A DNA stretch of 64,000 nt from Deferribacter desulfuricans SSM1. GTDB taxonomy: Bacteria > Chrysiogenota > Deferribacteres > Deferribacterales > Deferribacteraceae. The translations under genes were made by a program, and so were the position numbers. This document shows positions 29,585 to 38,193 of the stretch, piece by piece (the first letter of the stretch is position 1; every line of letters begins with the position of its first letter). The stretch spans positions 496,001 through 560,000 of the forward strand of contig NC_013939.1 in the NCBI RefSeq assembly GCF_000010985.1. Reading direction: 5' to 3'. The notes under the pieces were generated by a model. The model worked only from the letters and a program-made list of their open reading frames with translations, was not told the DNA's origin and made no database searches.

Positions 29585-30079
29585 CTAACTCCAGCACATC
29601 TCTTTATAAGCGCAATTTTTACAATAATGGATTTTTGTTGCTTTTGGAGGCTTATCCATATTTAGTATTTTATTAATATTACTTATTGCATTTTTAAGTT
29701 CATTTTCGATTTCTTTTGTCAAAAATATTTTTTTCTTTTTTCTCTCTTCAGGGAACAAAAGCTCACCCGATAAATTTATTCCCTTTTGCTTTAAAAAATA
29801 TAAGTAAAAAGCAATTTGCATAGTTGCACTTTTTAAGTATTTTGAAGATTTTTTGATTTCACCAATAACTTTTTTACCAGGCAAGATATCTATTTTTATT
29901 GTATTATCGATAATAAATTCTTTTTTTTGCTTTTTGTAGTAGAAATCATGAATATGCCTTCCTAAAGCTAAAAAGTCGTTTTCCTGATCTGCTTCTATGG
30001 AATGACCAATAAACCATACTTCTCGTGGACAGATATAATAATACCAAATAAGAGTTCCGTTGATATTAACTGTATCCAT
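29585..30079 (-). CDS. cas4: Cas4 exonuclease
   Basis: RecB-like Fe-S nuclease that trims and PAM-selects prespacers. The 164 residues have a first Cys in IWYYYICPREVW (about 17), the GRHIHDF motif, GEIKKSSKYLKSA with the catalytic Glu-x-Lys, MQIAFYLYF (QhxxY motif), and the C-terminal three-Cys cluster HYCKNCAYKEMCW. It heads the cas gene set, only about 50 bases from the trailer end of array 2. A TATATT -10 lies six bases before the ATG. Confidence 0.96.
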   Translation of the reverse strand: MDTVNINGTLIWYYYICPREVWFIGHSIEADQENDFLALGRHIHDFYYKKQKKEFIIDNTIKIDILPGKKVIGEIKKSSKYLKSATMQIAFYLYFLKQKGINLSGELLFPEERKKKKIFLTKEIENELKNAISNINKILNMDKPPKATKIHYCKNCAYKEMCWS

Positions 30080-30085
30080 ATTATT

Positions 30086-30091
30086 AATATA
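30086..30091 (-). promoter_or_regulatory. -10 element for cas4 (leaderless type)
   Basis: TATATT on the minus strand, six bases before the cas4 ATG at 30079. No convincing -35 is seen at normal distance; read-through from array 2 is an alternative source of transcript. Confidence 0.4.
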
Positions 30092-30128
30092 AAATTAATG
30101 GATATTAGTAAAAGCTTTTATTTAATTA

Positions 30129-31564
30129 ACTTCAAATCCTTTAAGGCACTTTAAAAACAAAGAACTTGAGAAGGAAGTTTATATTGATCTACCTTGTTTC
30201 AAATCCTTTTAGGCACTCTAAAAACTCAACCAATCTATATTAGTCCGAATTATATTCATTTGAGTTTCAATTCCTCATAGGCACTCTAAAAACTGATGAA
30301 TGAGGAAATACCAATTTCGCCTGATGATCGTTTCAATTCCTCATAGGCACTCTAAAAACAAAAACAAAAGATAAGGCAATCGCAAAACGCCTATTGTTTC
30401 AATTCCTCATAGGCACTCTAAAAACTTGATGAAGCTCAAAAAATATTCGATAGGAAATTTTAGTTTCAATTCCTCATAGGCACTCTAAAAACTAACAAAT
30501 AGTGAATCAGATTCAGTTTACAAATGATGTTTCAATTCCTCATAGGCACTCTAAAAACTAACAAATAGTGAATCAGATTCAGTTTACAAATGATGTTTCA
30601 ATTCCTCATAGGCACTCTAAAAACATAATAGGCATTACTGTAATAAATAAAGTAGTTAAAAGTTTCAATTCCTCATAGGCACTCTAAAAACGAAAAATTA
30701 GGAAAAGCACGCTAAAAAGCGTGCTTTTTGTTTCAATTCCTCATAGGCACTCTAAAAACTTGTCAATCCAAATATTACAGTTGTGCAATTTGCGCAACGT
30801 TTCAATTCCTCATAGGCACTCTAAAAACAATTGTACAAATCTGTAATTTTCTTTTTGTTGTTTAGGTTTCAATTCCTCATAGGCACTCTAAAAACTTGTC
30901 AAATAAATAACTAATGTAATTGTGCAAATCTGGTTTCAATTCCTCATAGGCACTCTAAAAACAGACTCAACGACGGTTTTATGGAGCATTATAGATGGTT
31001 GTTTCAATTCCTCATAGGCACTCTAAAAACGATGGTTTGACCTTCAAAACCTTGCGAACGAAATTATTGTTTCAATTCCTCATAGGCACTCTAAAAACTT
31101 CCAAAAAACTTGTGGGGTTGGAAGAAGCAGGAAAAGTTTCAATTCCTCATAGGCACTCTAAAAACTTGCAACCCTTCATGCTTTGAACTTTGTTCAAAGC
31201 GAAAGTTTCAATTCCTCATAGGCACTCTAAAAACAAGGGGCTCAAAGCGTGGAATAATAAAAGAGTTTTCGTTTCAATTCCTCATAGGCACTCTAAAAAC
31301 TAATAGCTCTTCTTGGTCCGCTATTAACAGCAAAGTCGTTTCAATTCCTCATAGGCACTCTAAAAACGAACGCGCTCATATCTATGGACATCTTTTAAAC
31401 CCGTTTCAATTCCTCATAGGCACTCTAAAAACATTTCTGGACTCTATGGACATAATGGACACTTTTTTGTTTCAATTCCTCATAGGCACTCTAAAAACAA
31501 AACCCGACGCCATTATTAATGTCATCGGGTTTTCGTTTCAATTCCTCATAGGCACTCTAAAAAC
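30129..31564 (-). CRISPR. CRISPR array 2 (22 repeats, 21 spacers)
   Basis: 30-base repeats differing from array 1 mainly by CATAGG for CTTAGG; period 65-69. The two leftmost repeats (30129 and 30196) are degenerate, marking the trailer end, so transcription runs leftward from the leader at 31565 toward cas4. One spacer-repeat unit is duplicated exactly (spacers at 30493 and 30559). Three spacers contain strong hairpins (see findings). Confidence 0.99.
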
Positions 31565-31804
31565 CCCTTATCCCTATGAAGTATCGAATTGTCAAACATC
31601 TTTGATAAATCTATTAATTTTATTATACAAAATTTTGAAAAGTATGTCAAATTTAAAGCAATTTTTAGTCGACCTGTAATCTTGTAAAAAAACCTGGAGA
31701 TCGACAATTAATTGATACCTATAATTAAATATAAGATTTTTATGGTTTTCTAATAAAAAAAATTTCCTTAAAAAACATTAAAAATTGCGAGATTGACTAA
31801 TTTA
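31565..31804 (-). promoter_or_regulatory. CRISPR leader 2
   Basis: Homologous to leader 1 over about 230 bases. The minus-strand promoter TTGACA (31650-31645), 17 bases, TATAAT (31627-31622) is conserved while surrounding bases vary. GTCGAC (31668-31673) and ATCGAC (31700-31705) boxes are kept; the third is degraded. From here to 31870 nothing else is seen. Confidence 0.9.
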
Positions 31805-31870
31805 AGTGTTAGGCAGTTAAAAATAACTTTTTAGATATTGCATATCATCAATTTGCAAAGACCAAAATAC

Positions 31871-32641
31871 TTAAACTGAAATGAGATTTTGATACTCTTT
31901 TATAAAGTTTTCTTTTTTTGGGGAGTGGGCTTCAAAATTATCTATTTTTGTATAAATACAGGAGAGCATAAGTCTTTTGTATTGTTTATCACCGTAAAGT
32001 GTATCTCCCAAAATTGGAAATCCCAAAAATGATAGATGTGCTCTTATCTGATGTCTTGTTGCTTTAAAAATAGTGATTTCAAGTAGTGAGTAATTTTTAT
32101 CTGAATTAATGACCTTTATATTTGAAAGGTGTTCAAGGTCAATCTCTTCTAACACTTTTACTTTTTTTCTTTTTTTGTAAACGATTTTGTTAAAAACAAT
32201 TGTATCCTCTGGGAAATTGCCAATTACAACAGCTAGATATTTTTTCAAAACATTCTCTGGTTTATATCCATCTTTTATTGCTGCAATAACTCCATCCGTT
32301 TCAAAGTCAAGCCTTGAAATAAGTTTATATTCTTTAAAATGTTCTGAAACAATGTCTGAAATCGTTAAAGAGTCTTCTAATTTGTGTCTTTCTGTATGCA
32401 TAAAAGGTGGTTTGTAGAGAAATATTACATTTTCATAATTTGAAATAATAAATTCGTCTAAATTATATTCTATTTTTTTTATATCAATGTTGAGGCTTAT
32501 GTGATGGTTTTCAATATTTGTTATTTCTAGATTTTCTTTTGCGAATTTACCATCAATTAATACTTTTTTCTCTTTTATATATTTTTTAGCTAATCTTTTT
32601 GAAATATTGAATTGTTGTGAGAGATAATCAACTAATTTCAT
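31871..32641 (-). CDS. RluA-family pseudouridine synthase
   Basis: The 256 residues have an S4-like N-terminal RNA-binding segment (SKRLAKKYIKEKKVLIDGKFA, about 14-34) and the catalytic motif RLDFETDG with Asp112. The C-terminal RHQIRAHLSFLGFPILGDTLYG block is typical of RluA/RluC/RluD enzymes, which isomerise uridines in rRNA or tRNA. The ATG at 32641 overlaps the lrgB stop (ATGA). An upstream in-frame start at 32707 lies inside lrgB and is unlikely. The exact RNA target cannot be told from sequence. Confidence 0.92.
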   Translation of the reverse strand: MKLVDYLSQQFNISKRLAKKYIKEKKVLIDGKFAKENLEITNIENHHISLNIDIKKIEYNLDEFIISNYENVIFLYKPPFMHTERHKLEDSLTISDIVSEHFKEYKLISRLDFETDGVIAAIKDGYKPENVLKKYLAVVIGNFPEDTIVFNKIVYKKRKKVKVLEEIDLEHLSNIKVINSDKNYSLLEITIFKATRHQIRAHLSFLGFPILGDTLYGDKQYKRLMLSCIYTKIDNFEAHSPKKENFIKEYQNLISV

Positions 32642-33339
32642 AATAATTTGTATATAATATAAAAAATTATTGGTGTAAATATAGCTGTTGCAATGCCATT
32701 TAAACATATTGCAAGTGAGCTTGATGCTCCTTCTAATTCTCCTTCTTCAAAGGCTCTTGCTGTTCCTATACCGTGTGAAGCGCTACCAATTGCAAGACCC
32801 ACAGCAACTTTGTTTTTTATACCAGTTAATTTCAGAAAAGCTGGCCCGATTACAGCACCAAGCACTCCTGTAGCAATAACTATCGCAGCAGTTAAAGATG
32901 GAATCCCTCCAATCTTTTTTGAAATCCCCATTGCTATTGGTGTTGTTACAGATTTAGGAGCAATTGAAGCAACCACCACTTTTGAAGCTCCAAGTAATTT
33001 TGCAGTTAGTGCAGCGGATAATATACCAACAATACTACCGATTATTATACTAATTATAATTGATATACCTCTTTTTTTGATCTCTTCAAATTGTAAATAA
33101 AGTGGTACACCGAGAGCTACTACTGATGGCCCAAGGAAAAAGCTGATAATTTTAGCACCTTTGAAATATGTATGATAATCAAGGTTTATCAGTTTTAATA
33201 ACAAAATAAGTGATGTTATTGATATTAAAACTGGATTAAAAAGTATAAATCTGTATTTATTGTATAATTTGGAAGCTAAATAGAACACTAAGAATGTTAT
33301 CATTACAGAAAAGATTGGATTTTCAATTATTGCTTTCAT
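32638..33339 (-). CDS. lrgB: LrgB/CidB-family membrane protein
   Basis: The 233 residues are mostly hydrophobic, with about seven to eight predicted helices. Family motifs present: FFLGPSVVALGVPLY, ASIAPKSVTTPIAMGISKKIGG and GLAIGSASHGIGTARAFEEGE. With LrgA it forms a holin/antiholin-like complex, in some bacteria linked to pyruvate uptake or cell-death control. It overlaps both neighbours, so lrgA-lrgB-RluA is one operon. Confidence 0.93.
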   Translation of the reverse strand: MKAIIENPIFSVMITFLVFYLASKLYNKYRFILFNPVLISITSLILLLKLINLDYHTYFKGAKIISFFLGPSVVALGVPLYLQFEEIKKRGISIIISIIIGSIVGILSAALTAKLLGASKVVVASIAPKSVTTPIAMGISKKIGGIPSLTAAIVIATGVLGAVIGPAFLKLTGIKNKVAVGLAIGSASHGIGTARAFEEGELEGASSSLAICLNGIATAIFTPIIFYIIYKLL

Positions 33340-33673
33340 TTTTTTTGTCCATTATTTGTTGTACTTTGCCTACTATGAAAAGAACGGCCAATGTGCTAAA
33401 AAAATAGGAAATAACAATAGGGATAAACTCTTTTTTTATCAAATCAAAATATATCATTATCCCTACACCGGGCGGGACAAATAAAAAAGCCATATTTTTT
33501 ACAAGGACATCTGCTGCAGGCTTTACACTTTCTAATTTAATTAGATTTGTTTTTAATGAAATTGTTAAAAGAATCATACCGATGACATTACCAGGAATAG
33601 GGATATTTAAGAGAGTTGAAATTGTATCACCGATAAAAAGGTATAAAAAAATGATAGTTAATGATTTAACCAT
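33323..33673 (-). CDS. lrgA: LrgA/CidA-family membrane protein
   Basis: The 116 residues have four predicted helices with the LrgA patterns IPIPGNVIGMILLTISL and NMAFLFVPPGVGIM. It is the holin-like partner of LrgB. The start is ATG 33673. A promoter TTGAAA-N17-TATATA ends six bases before it and there is no ribosome site, suggesting a leaderless mRNA. Confidence 0.92.
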   Translation of the reverse strand: MVKSLTIIFLYLFIGDTISTLLNIPIPGNVIGMILLTISLKTNLIKLESVKPAADVLVKNMAFLFVPPGVGIMIYFDLIKKEFIPIVISYFFSTLAVLFIVGKVQQIMDKKNESNN

Positions 33674-33679
33674 GAAATT

Positions 33680-33708
33680 TATATATCAAAAATAAAAAGA
33701 TGTTTCAA
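33680..33708 (-). promoter_or_regulatory. lrgA promoter (leaderless type)
   Basis: Minus strand TTGAAA (33708-33703), 17 bases, TATATA (33685-33680), six bases, ATG at 33673. Confidence 0.6.
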
Positions 33709-33784
33709 TATATAAATGAATTAGCATATTGTAAAATATATTGAAGTTAATAGAATTAATTATTCAAGATTGTTTTCAACTTTC

Positions 33785-33813
33785 TTGAATTAATGTTTGT
33801 TTGCAATTATAAT
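33785..33813 (+). promoter_or_regulatory. radC promoter (leaderless type)
   Basis: TTGAAT (33785-33790), 17 bases, TATAAT (33808-33813), six bases, ATG at 33820. No Shine-Dalgarno sequence is present. Confidence 0.65.
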
Positions 33814-33819
33814 GTGACT

Positions 33820-34491
33820 ATGAAGAAAGAGAAACCTCATTATCTAGGACACAGAAAAAGGTTGAAAGAGCGATTTGTAAATAATCCATCATCACTTGCT
33901 GATTATGAGATAGTTGAGTTGTTGCTGGGATATGTAGTAAGAGGTAAAGATGTTAAACCTCAGGCAAAAAATATCTTAGCACATGTAGGTGGCATCCAGA
34001 ATATTTTTAAAATATCTGATGATATTGAAGGGGTAGGGAGTGAAACCGTTTTATTTTTTAATATTATTAAAGATTTGTTTAGAAGATGTGAATATTCAAA
34101 TCTTAGAGAAAATGAAACTATCTTAAATTCCCCTACTGCAGTATTTAAGTTTTTAAAGTTTGAGGTTGGATTTGATGATGTTGAAAAATTAATTGCTGTT
34201 TTTTTAGATTCCAAAGGGCGTATAAAAGAATATAAAGTTTTAAGTAGTGGAAGTGTTAATGAATCTTATTTCCCACCTAAAGAACTTGCAAAGCAAGCTC
34301 TGGTAAGAGATGCTGTGGCAGTTATCCTTGCTCATAATCATCCATCTGGTAATTTAAAACCATCTCAGAGTGACATCAGATATACTAAAAATGTAAAAAA
34401 TGCGCTTGAATTAGTTGATATTGCATTAGTTGATCATATAATTGTAACAAAAAATGGATTTTTATCTTTTAAACAGGAGGAGCTATTATGA
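33820..34491 (+). CDS. radC: RadC/JAB-domain protein
   Basis: The 223 residues have an N-terminal UPF0758 helical region (HRKRLKERFVNNPSSLADYEIVELLLGYVV) and a JAMM metalloprotease-like site: AHNHPSGNLKPSQSD, with the metal-binding His-x-His and Asp intact. RadC was named for a repair phenotype that was later attributed elsewhere; its real role is unsettled. The start at 33820 is set by the promoter six bases upstream. An in-frame ATG at 33793 lies inside the promoter and is rejected. It overlaps the next gene by four bases. Confidence 0.93.
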   Translation: MKKEKPHYLGHRKRLKERFVNNPSSLADYEIVELLLGYVVRGKDVKPQAKNILAHVGGIQNIFKISDDIEGVGSETVLFFNIIKDLFRRCEYSNLRENETILNSPTAVFKFLKFEVGFDDVEKLIAVFLDSKGRIKEYKVLSSGSVNESYFPPKELAKQALVRDAVAVILAHNHPSGNLKPSQSDIRYTKNVKNALELVDIALVDHIIVTKNGFLSFKQEELL

Positions 34492-35861
34492 ATAGGTTGT
34501 TTGTAGTTTGTTTAATGTTAATATTATTTGCGACGAATTTGTTTGCTGCAAAAGTGGATATCTACAGAGATTTCGTTTTTTATGAAACGACATTAAAAAA
34601 TGGATTTATTGGCTTTAATAAAGATGTGGATGTCAGGTGTAATGGTAAAAGTGTAAATTTGGTTACTGAAAACACGTTAAAATTAAAATGTTTTTTGTGT
34701 GATTTATATAATAAAAAAAATGAATTAACAAAGGAATCAGAAAAATTAAGTTCAGAGTTAAAACTCATTGATAGCACAATAAAAAATGTAAAGCTTAATT
34801 CTAATGAGTTTTTACAGTTTAATATAAAAGTTGCTGATGAGATAAGTAATATAAAGAGTAAACAGCAGGATTTGTTGTATGAAATTAATAAAATAAATAA
34901 TCTTTTTTCAAAATCTGCACCGGATAATGTCCCATATTTTGTTCAAGATGAAAATTGCTCATTAGTTAAAATGAAATTCTCAGGTGTTAGTTTTAACATT
35001 GTAAATCAGTTGAATGTGGAAAATATTGCAGGGGATAAAGCTAAATTGAGGATTATTAAAAAAGCAAAGATAGTCAATAAAAGTGGGGTTGATATAGTTG
35101 CTGATGAAGCAAAATTAATGTTTAAAAGCAGTAGTTCATTTCAGGGTGAATTAAGTTTTAATCCTTGGGTTGTAAATATTTTTGAACCCTTTAAAAGATT
35201 TTTAAAATCAAAATCTGTACAAAAGAGTGATGTCTTTGAATCAAAAGAGGAGATTGTAGATAAGGGTAATCGTGAATATTTAATCAAAAACTTTGTTTTG
35301 CCCGCAAATGGTAAAGAAAAAGATTTTATTTTAAATAGTGCTGTGAAAATAGGGGATTATGAATTAATTACATATCCTTATTTAAATAAAAACGTTTTTA
35401 GGGAAATTAGTTTTGAGCTCCCTTTTGATTTGGAAAGCAATAGTTGGACTGTCAGTATAGGTGATGAACAGTTTTCTAATATTACAGGAAAACAGGTTAA
35501 AAATAGATATAAGCTTTTAGCAGGTAAATTATACGATGTTAAAGTAGAAAGAAAGAGAATTTTGGATTTTGAAGAAAGCGCTGGTTTTTTTGGTAATAAA
35601 AAGAGGATTAATGATGGTTATATTATTACACTTACTAATATTTCAAATATAAACAGTTACTCACTAAAAGTAGTTGATAGAGTTCCAGTTTCTAAAAATG
35701 AAAAGATTGAAGTTAAAGATGTAAAGGTTAGCGAAGATAAATGCTCAATCAACAGTGAGGGGAAAGTAGAATGTAATATAGTACTGCCACCAAACAAATC
35801 GATTGATATAAAGGTTACTTTTACTATCTTATATGATAAAGATGTCGAAATAACTTATTGA
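34488..35861 (+). CDS. secreted DUF4139-like protein
   Basis: The 457 residues have a clear signal peptide (about 1-20, ending LFA-A) and a short beta-rich N-terminal part with a CFLC pair near residue 69. A coiled coil follows (about 75-140), then a long beta-sandwich region. The C-terminal LTNISNINSYSLKVVDRVPVSKNEKIEV stretch resembles the DUF4139 (mucoidy inhibitor A-like) domain. Function is unknown; location is periplasmic or outer envelope. A strong AGGAGG precedes the start, within radC. Confidence 0.7.
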   Translation: MNRLFVVCLMLILFATNLFAAKVDIYRDFVFYETTLKNGFIGFNKDVDVRCNGKSVNLVTENTLKLKCFLCDLYNKKNELTKESEKLSSELKLIDSTIKNVKLNSNEFLQFNIKVADEISNIKSKQQDLLYEINKINNLFSKSAPDNVPYFVQDENCSLVKMKFSGVSFNIVNQLNVENIAGDKAKLRIIKKAKIVNKSGVDIVADEAKLMFKSSSSFQGELSFNPWVVNIFEPFKRFLKSKSVQKSDVFESKEEIVDKGNREYLIKNFVLPANGKEKDFILNSAVKIGDYELITYPYLNKNVFREISFELPFDLESNSWTVSIGDEQFSNITGKQVKNRYKLLAGKLYDVKVERKRILDFEESAGFFGNKKRINDGYIITLTNISNINSYSLKVVDRVPVSKNEKIEVKDVKVSEDKCSINSEGKVECNIVLPPNKSIDIKVTFTILYDKDVEITY

Positions 35862-35868
35862 GGTTCGT

Positions 35869-36756
35869 ATGAAAATATTTTTAACTGGTGGTACAGGTTT
35901 TGTTGGTACAGAAATTTTAAAATATGCTCTATCAAAAGATTATGAAGTTACTCTGCTTGTTCGAAACCCTGATAAGGTAAAGGTTAAAAATGATAGAATA
36001 GATATAGTTGTTGGTGATGTTTTAAAACCTAAGACTTACCTTGATAAACTAAATAATGTTGATTGTGTTGTTCATCTTGTGGGAATTATTAGAGAAATTC
36101 CAAAAGAAGGTGTAACGTTTCAAAGATATCATTTTGAAGCTACTAAAATGATTGTGGATGCTGCTAAAGAGGGTGATGTAAAACGATTTATTCACATGTC
36201 TGCTAATGGAGCAAGAAGCGAAGCTATTACAGATTATCACAAAACAAAATATTTGGCTGAAGAGTATGTTAGAAATTCTGGTTTGACGTATACTATTTTT
36301 AAGCCTTCTGTGATCTATGGACCAGGTGATTCTTTTATAAATATGTTAAACGATTTTTTGAAGAAAACCCCAGTTTTTAGCTATTTTGGGGATGGAAGTT
36401 ATTCTATGCAGCCTGTATATGTCGCTGATGTTGCTAAAATATTTGTAGATGCTATTGAAAATAGTGATACATTCAATAAAACATTTACTGTGTGCGGGCC
36501 AGAAGTTTTAAGTTATAAAGAATTGTTAAGATTGATTTGTGAAGTTACTAATAGAAAAAGGCTGTTTATCCCAGTCCCAGAATTTATAATAAGCTTTATG
36601 ATTACATTGTTTGGAAAGTTTCAATGGTTTCCTCTAACAAGAGATCAATTTGAAATGCTTAGAGAGGGTAATACTTGCGAAAATATGGAAATTTATAAAT
36701 TACTTCAATTTGAGCCAAAAAACATTAAAGATACTTTAAAGAAATATTTAAAATAA
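35869..36756 (+). CDS. NDUFA9-like atypical SDR (NAD(P)-binding epimerase family)
   Basis: The 295 residues have a Rossmann motif TGGTGFVG (residues 6-13) and VVHLVGIIRE, HMSANGARSEAITDYHKTKYLAEEYVR with the Tyr-x3-Lys pair, and KPSVIYGPGDSF. This matches the complex I NDUFA9/39-kDa-like group of SDRs, several of which bind ubiquinone or act on isoprenoid quinones. The substrate here is unknown. Starts eight bases after the preceding gene; GAGG is present. Last plus-strand gene before convergent pyrE. Confidence 0.82.
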   Translation: MKIFLTGGTGFVGTEILKYALSKDYEVTLLVRNPDKVKVKNDRIDIVVGDVLKPKTYLDKLNNVDCVVHLVGIIREIPKEGVTFQRYHFEATKMIVDAAKEGDVKRFIHMSANGARSEAITDYHKTKYLAEEYVRNSGLTYTIFKPSVIYGPGDSFINMLNDFLKKTPVFSYFGDGSYSMQPVYVADVAKIFVDAIENSDTFNKTFTVCGPEVLSYKELLRLICEVTNRKRLFIPVPEFIISFMITLFGKFQWFPLTRDQFEMLREGNTCENMEIYKLLQFEPKNIKDTLKKYLK

Positions 36757-36792
36757 AAAGCTGACTAAAGGCGGTCACAATTTATAATAATA

Positions 36793-36865
36793 AGATTGCT
36801 TAGGGGCATTCGCCCCTCGCAAAGACAGAGGAATAAAGTTATTGCAAGCATTAGCGAAGCAATCT
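36793..36865. repeat. dispersed palindromic repeat, copy 2
   Basis: AGATTGCTTAGG...CGCCCCTCGC on the left and TTATTGCAAGCATTAGCGAAGCAATCT on the right. Outside it, AAAAAGC (36755-36761) and GCTTTTT (36875-36881) form an outer inverted repeat, as though the element sits in the loop of a terminator between two convergent genes. Confidence 0.75.
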
Positions 36866-36883
36866 GAGGAAATGGCTTTTTGT

Positions 36884-37462
36884 TTACTTCTTTAGAAAAC
36901 GACTTCCAGGTTTTTCAATAGGTACACCTTGTTTACAAAGAGGACAATTCTCTGGCTCATAAGTTTCTACATTTATTCTAAGTAGAGGGTAAAATTCGTA
37001 GTCAAATTTTGCGTTACCATTGCTTCTATCAATCAGACTGCATATAGCAACCACTTCAGCGCCATGTTCTAAAACAGCATCTATACACTCTTTTGTGGAC
37101 TTCCCTGTTGTTACCACATCTTCGGCAATAATGACTTTTTCCCCTTTTTCTAAAGTAAACCCTCTCCTGAGAGTCATTTTACCATCTACTCTTTCAGTGA
37201 AAATTGCTCTTTTTTTCAAAAGTCTTGCTAATTCGTATCCAAACCTAATCCCACCAATGGCAGGACTAACAACTGTTACAAAATTCAGATGGTATATATC
37301 CTTTACGAGCTCTTTAATAATCTCTTCTGCAATTACTGGGTATTGCATTACAAGGGCTGATTGTAAATATGTATCACTGTGAAGACCTGAGGATAATAAA
37401 AAGTGCCCTTTTAATAGTGCGTTGTGTCTTTTGTAAATTTCTAAGATTTCATTTTTATCCAT
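36884..37462 (-). CDS. pyrE: orotate phosphoribosyltransferase
   Basis: Makes OMP from orotate and PRPP in pyrimidine synthesis. The 192 residues have HFLLSSGLHSDTYLQ, an RRGFTLEKGEKVIIAEDVVTTGKSTKE PRPP-binding motif (about 98-124), and an unusual C-terminal Cys pair (ENCPLCKQG) seen in the longer archaeal/thermophile-type PyrE. Overlaps pyrF by eight bases, so the last two steps of UMP synthesis are co-translated. Confidence 0.96.
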   Translation of the reverse strand: MDKNEILEIYKRHNALLKGHFLLSSGLHSDTYLQSALVMQYPVIAEEIIKELVKDIYHLNFVTVVSPAIGGIRFGYELARLLKKRAIFTERVDGKMTLRRGFTLEKGEKVIIAEDVVTTGKSTKECIDAVLEHGAEVVAICSLIDRSNGNAKFDYEFYPLLRINVETYEPENCPLCKQGVPIEKPGSRFLKK

Positions 37463-38150
37463 TAAGCTCCTCCTTAATCAGTTTTACTGTGTATTTTGGA
37501 TCTTGTGATTGAGTTATTGGTCTGCCAATTACCATAAAATCTGTACCCATCTTTTTAGCATCTTTTGGGGTAACAACCCTTTTTTGGTCATCAATATTAT
37601 TAGTAGCAAGCCTAATCCCTGGGGTTATAGTAAGAAATTCTTCACCAAGATGTTTCTTTATAAGAGGTGTTTCTTTTGCTGAAGAAACCACTCCATCAAG
37701 ACCTGCCTCTCTTCCAATTTTTGCTAAATGTAAAACATAGTCAGCAGAATTATTGAAGTTTATATTATATTGATTTAAATAATTTTCATCAAGAGAAGTT
37801 AATAATGTAACACCAATTATTAAAACATCACTATTTATAGATTTTACAGCGGCTACTGTTTCTTTAATCATGTCATAGCCACCCTGTATGTGCAGGTTAA
37901 ACATAAAAACACCTTTTTTGGCTGCGGCCAGAGCAGCTTTTTTGACAGTATTTGGAATGTCGTGAAATTTTAGATCAAGAAAAACTTTTTTATTTTTTGA
38001 TACTAAATAATCAATCAGTTTTTCTCCGATTGATAAATATGCTTCTAATCCAATTTTATAAAATGTTATTTCTTTATCTAATGTTTCTACAATATTTTTT
38101 CCATCATCAAAATCTGAAAAATCAAGAGCAACTATTATCTCTGGTTTCAT
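37455..38150 (-). CDS. pyrF: orotidine-5'-phosphate decarboxylase
   Basis: Decarboxylates OMP to UMP. The 231 residues have EIIVALDFSD, the catalytic FLDLKFHDIPNT (Asp-x-Lys-x2-Asp), GVTLLTS, and the phosphate-binding TPGIR and VIGRPIT. The start at ATG 38150 follows GGGGGAGAT. A much longer in-frame extension up to 38315 runs back through the nifJ terminator and is spurious. Confidence 0.96.
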   Translation of the reverse strand: MKPEIIVALDFSDFDDGKNIVETLDKEITFYKIGLEAYLSIGEKLIDYLVSKNKKVFLDLKFHDIPNTVKKAALAAAKKGVFMFNLHIQGGYDMIKETVAAVKSINSDVLIIGVTLLTSLDENYLNQYNINFNNSADYVLHLAKIGREAGLDGVVSSAKETPLIKKHLGEEFLTITPGIRLATNNIDDQKRVVTPKDAKKMGTDFMVIGRPITQSQDPKYTVKLIKEELNG

Positions 38151-38166
38151 ATCTCCCCCTAAACAT

Positions 38167-38190
38167 AAAAAAAGCGGGGATTTACCCCGC
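38167..38190 (-). terminator. rho-independent terminator after nifJ
   Basis: On the minus strand, GCGGGG-TAAAT-CCCCGC is followed by seven T. It separates nifJ (ends 38194) from pyrF (starts 38150); some read-through into pyrFE is possible. Confidence 0.9.
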
Positions 38191-38193
38191 CTA

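Noticed and set aside
30995-31679. Open frames with repeated FQFLIGTLKT peptides
   Set aside because: Same artefact in CRISPR array 2 and its leader.
32693-33100. A 135-codon frame antisense to lrgB
   Set aside because: Shadow frame; lrgB is clearly the real gene by motifs and operon overlap.
33793-33819. Longer RadC start at 33793
   Set aside because: The extra codons lie in the -35/-10 promoter region and are not family-like.
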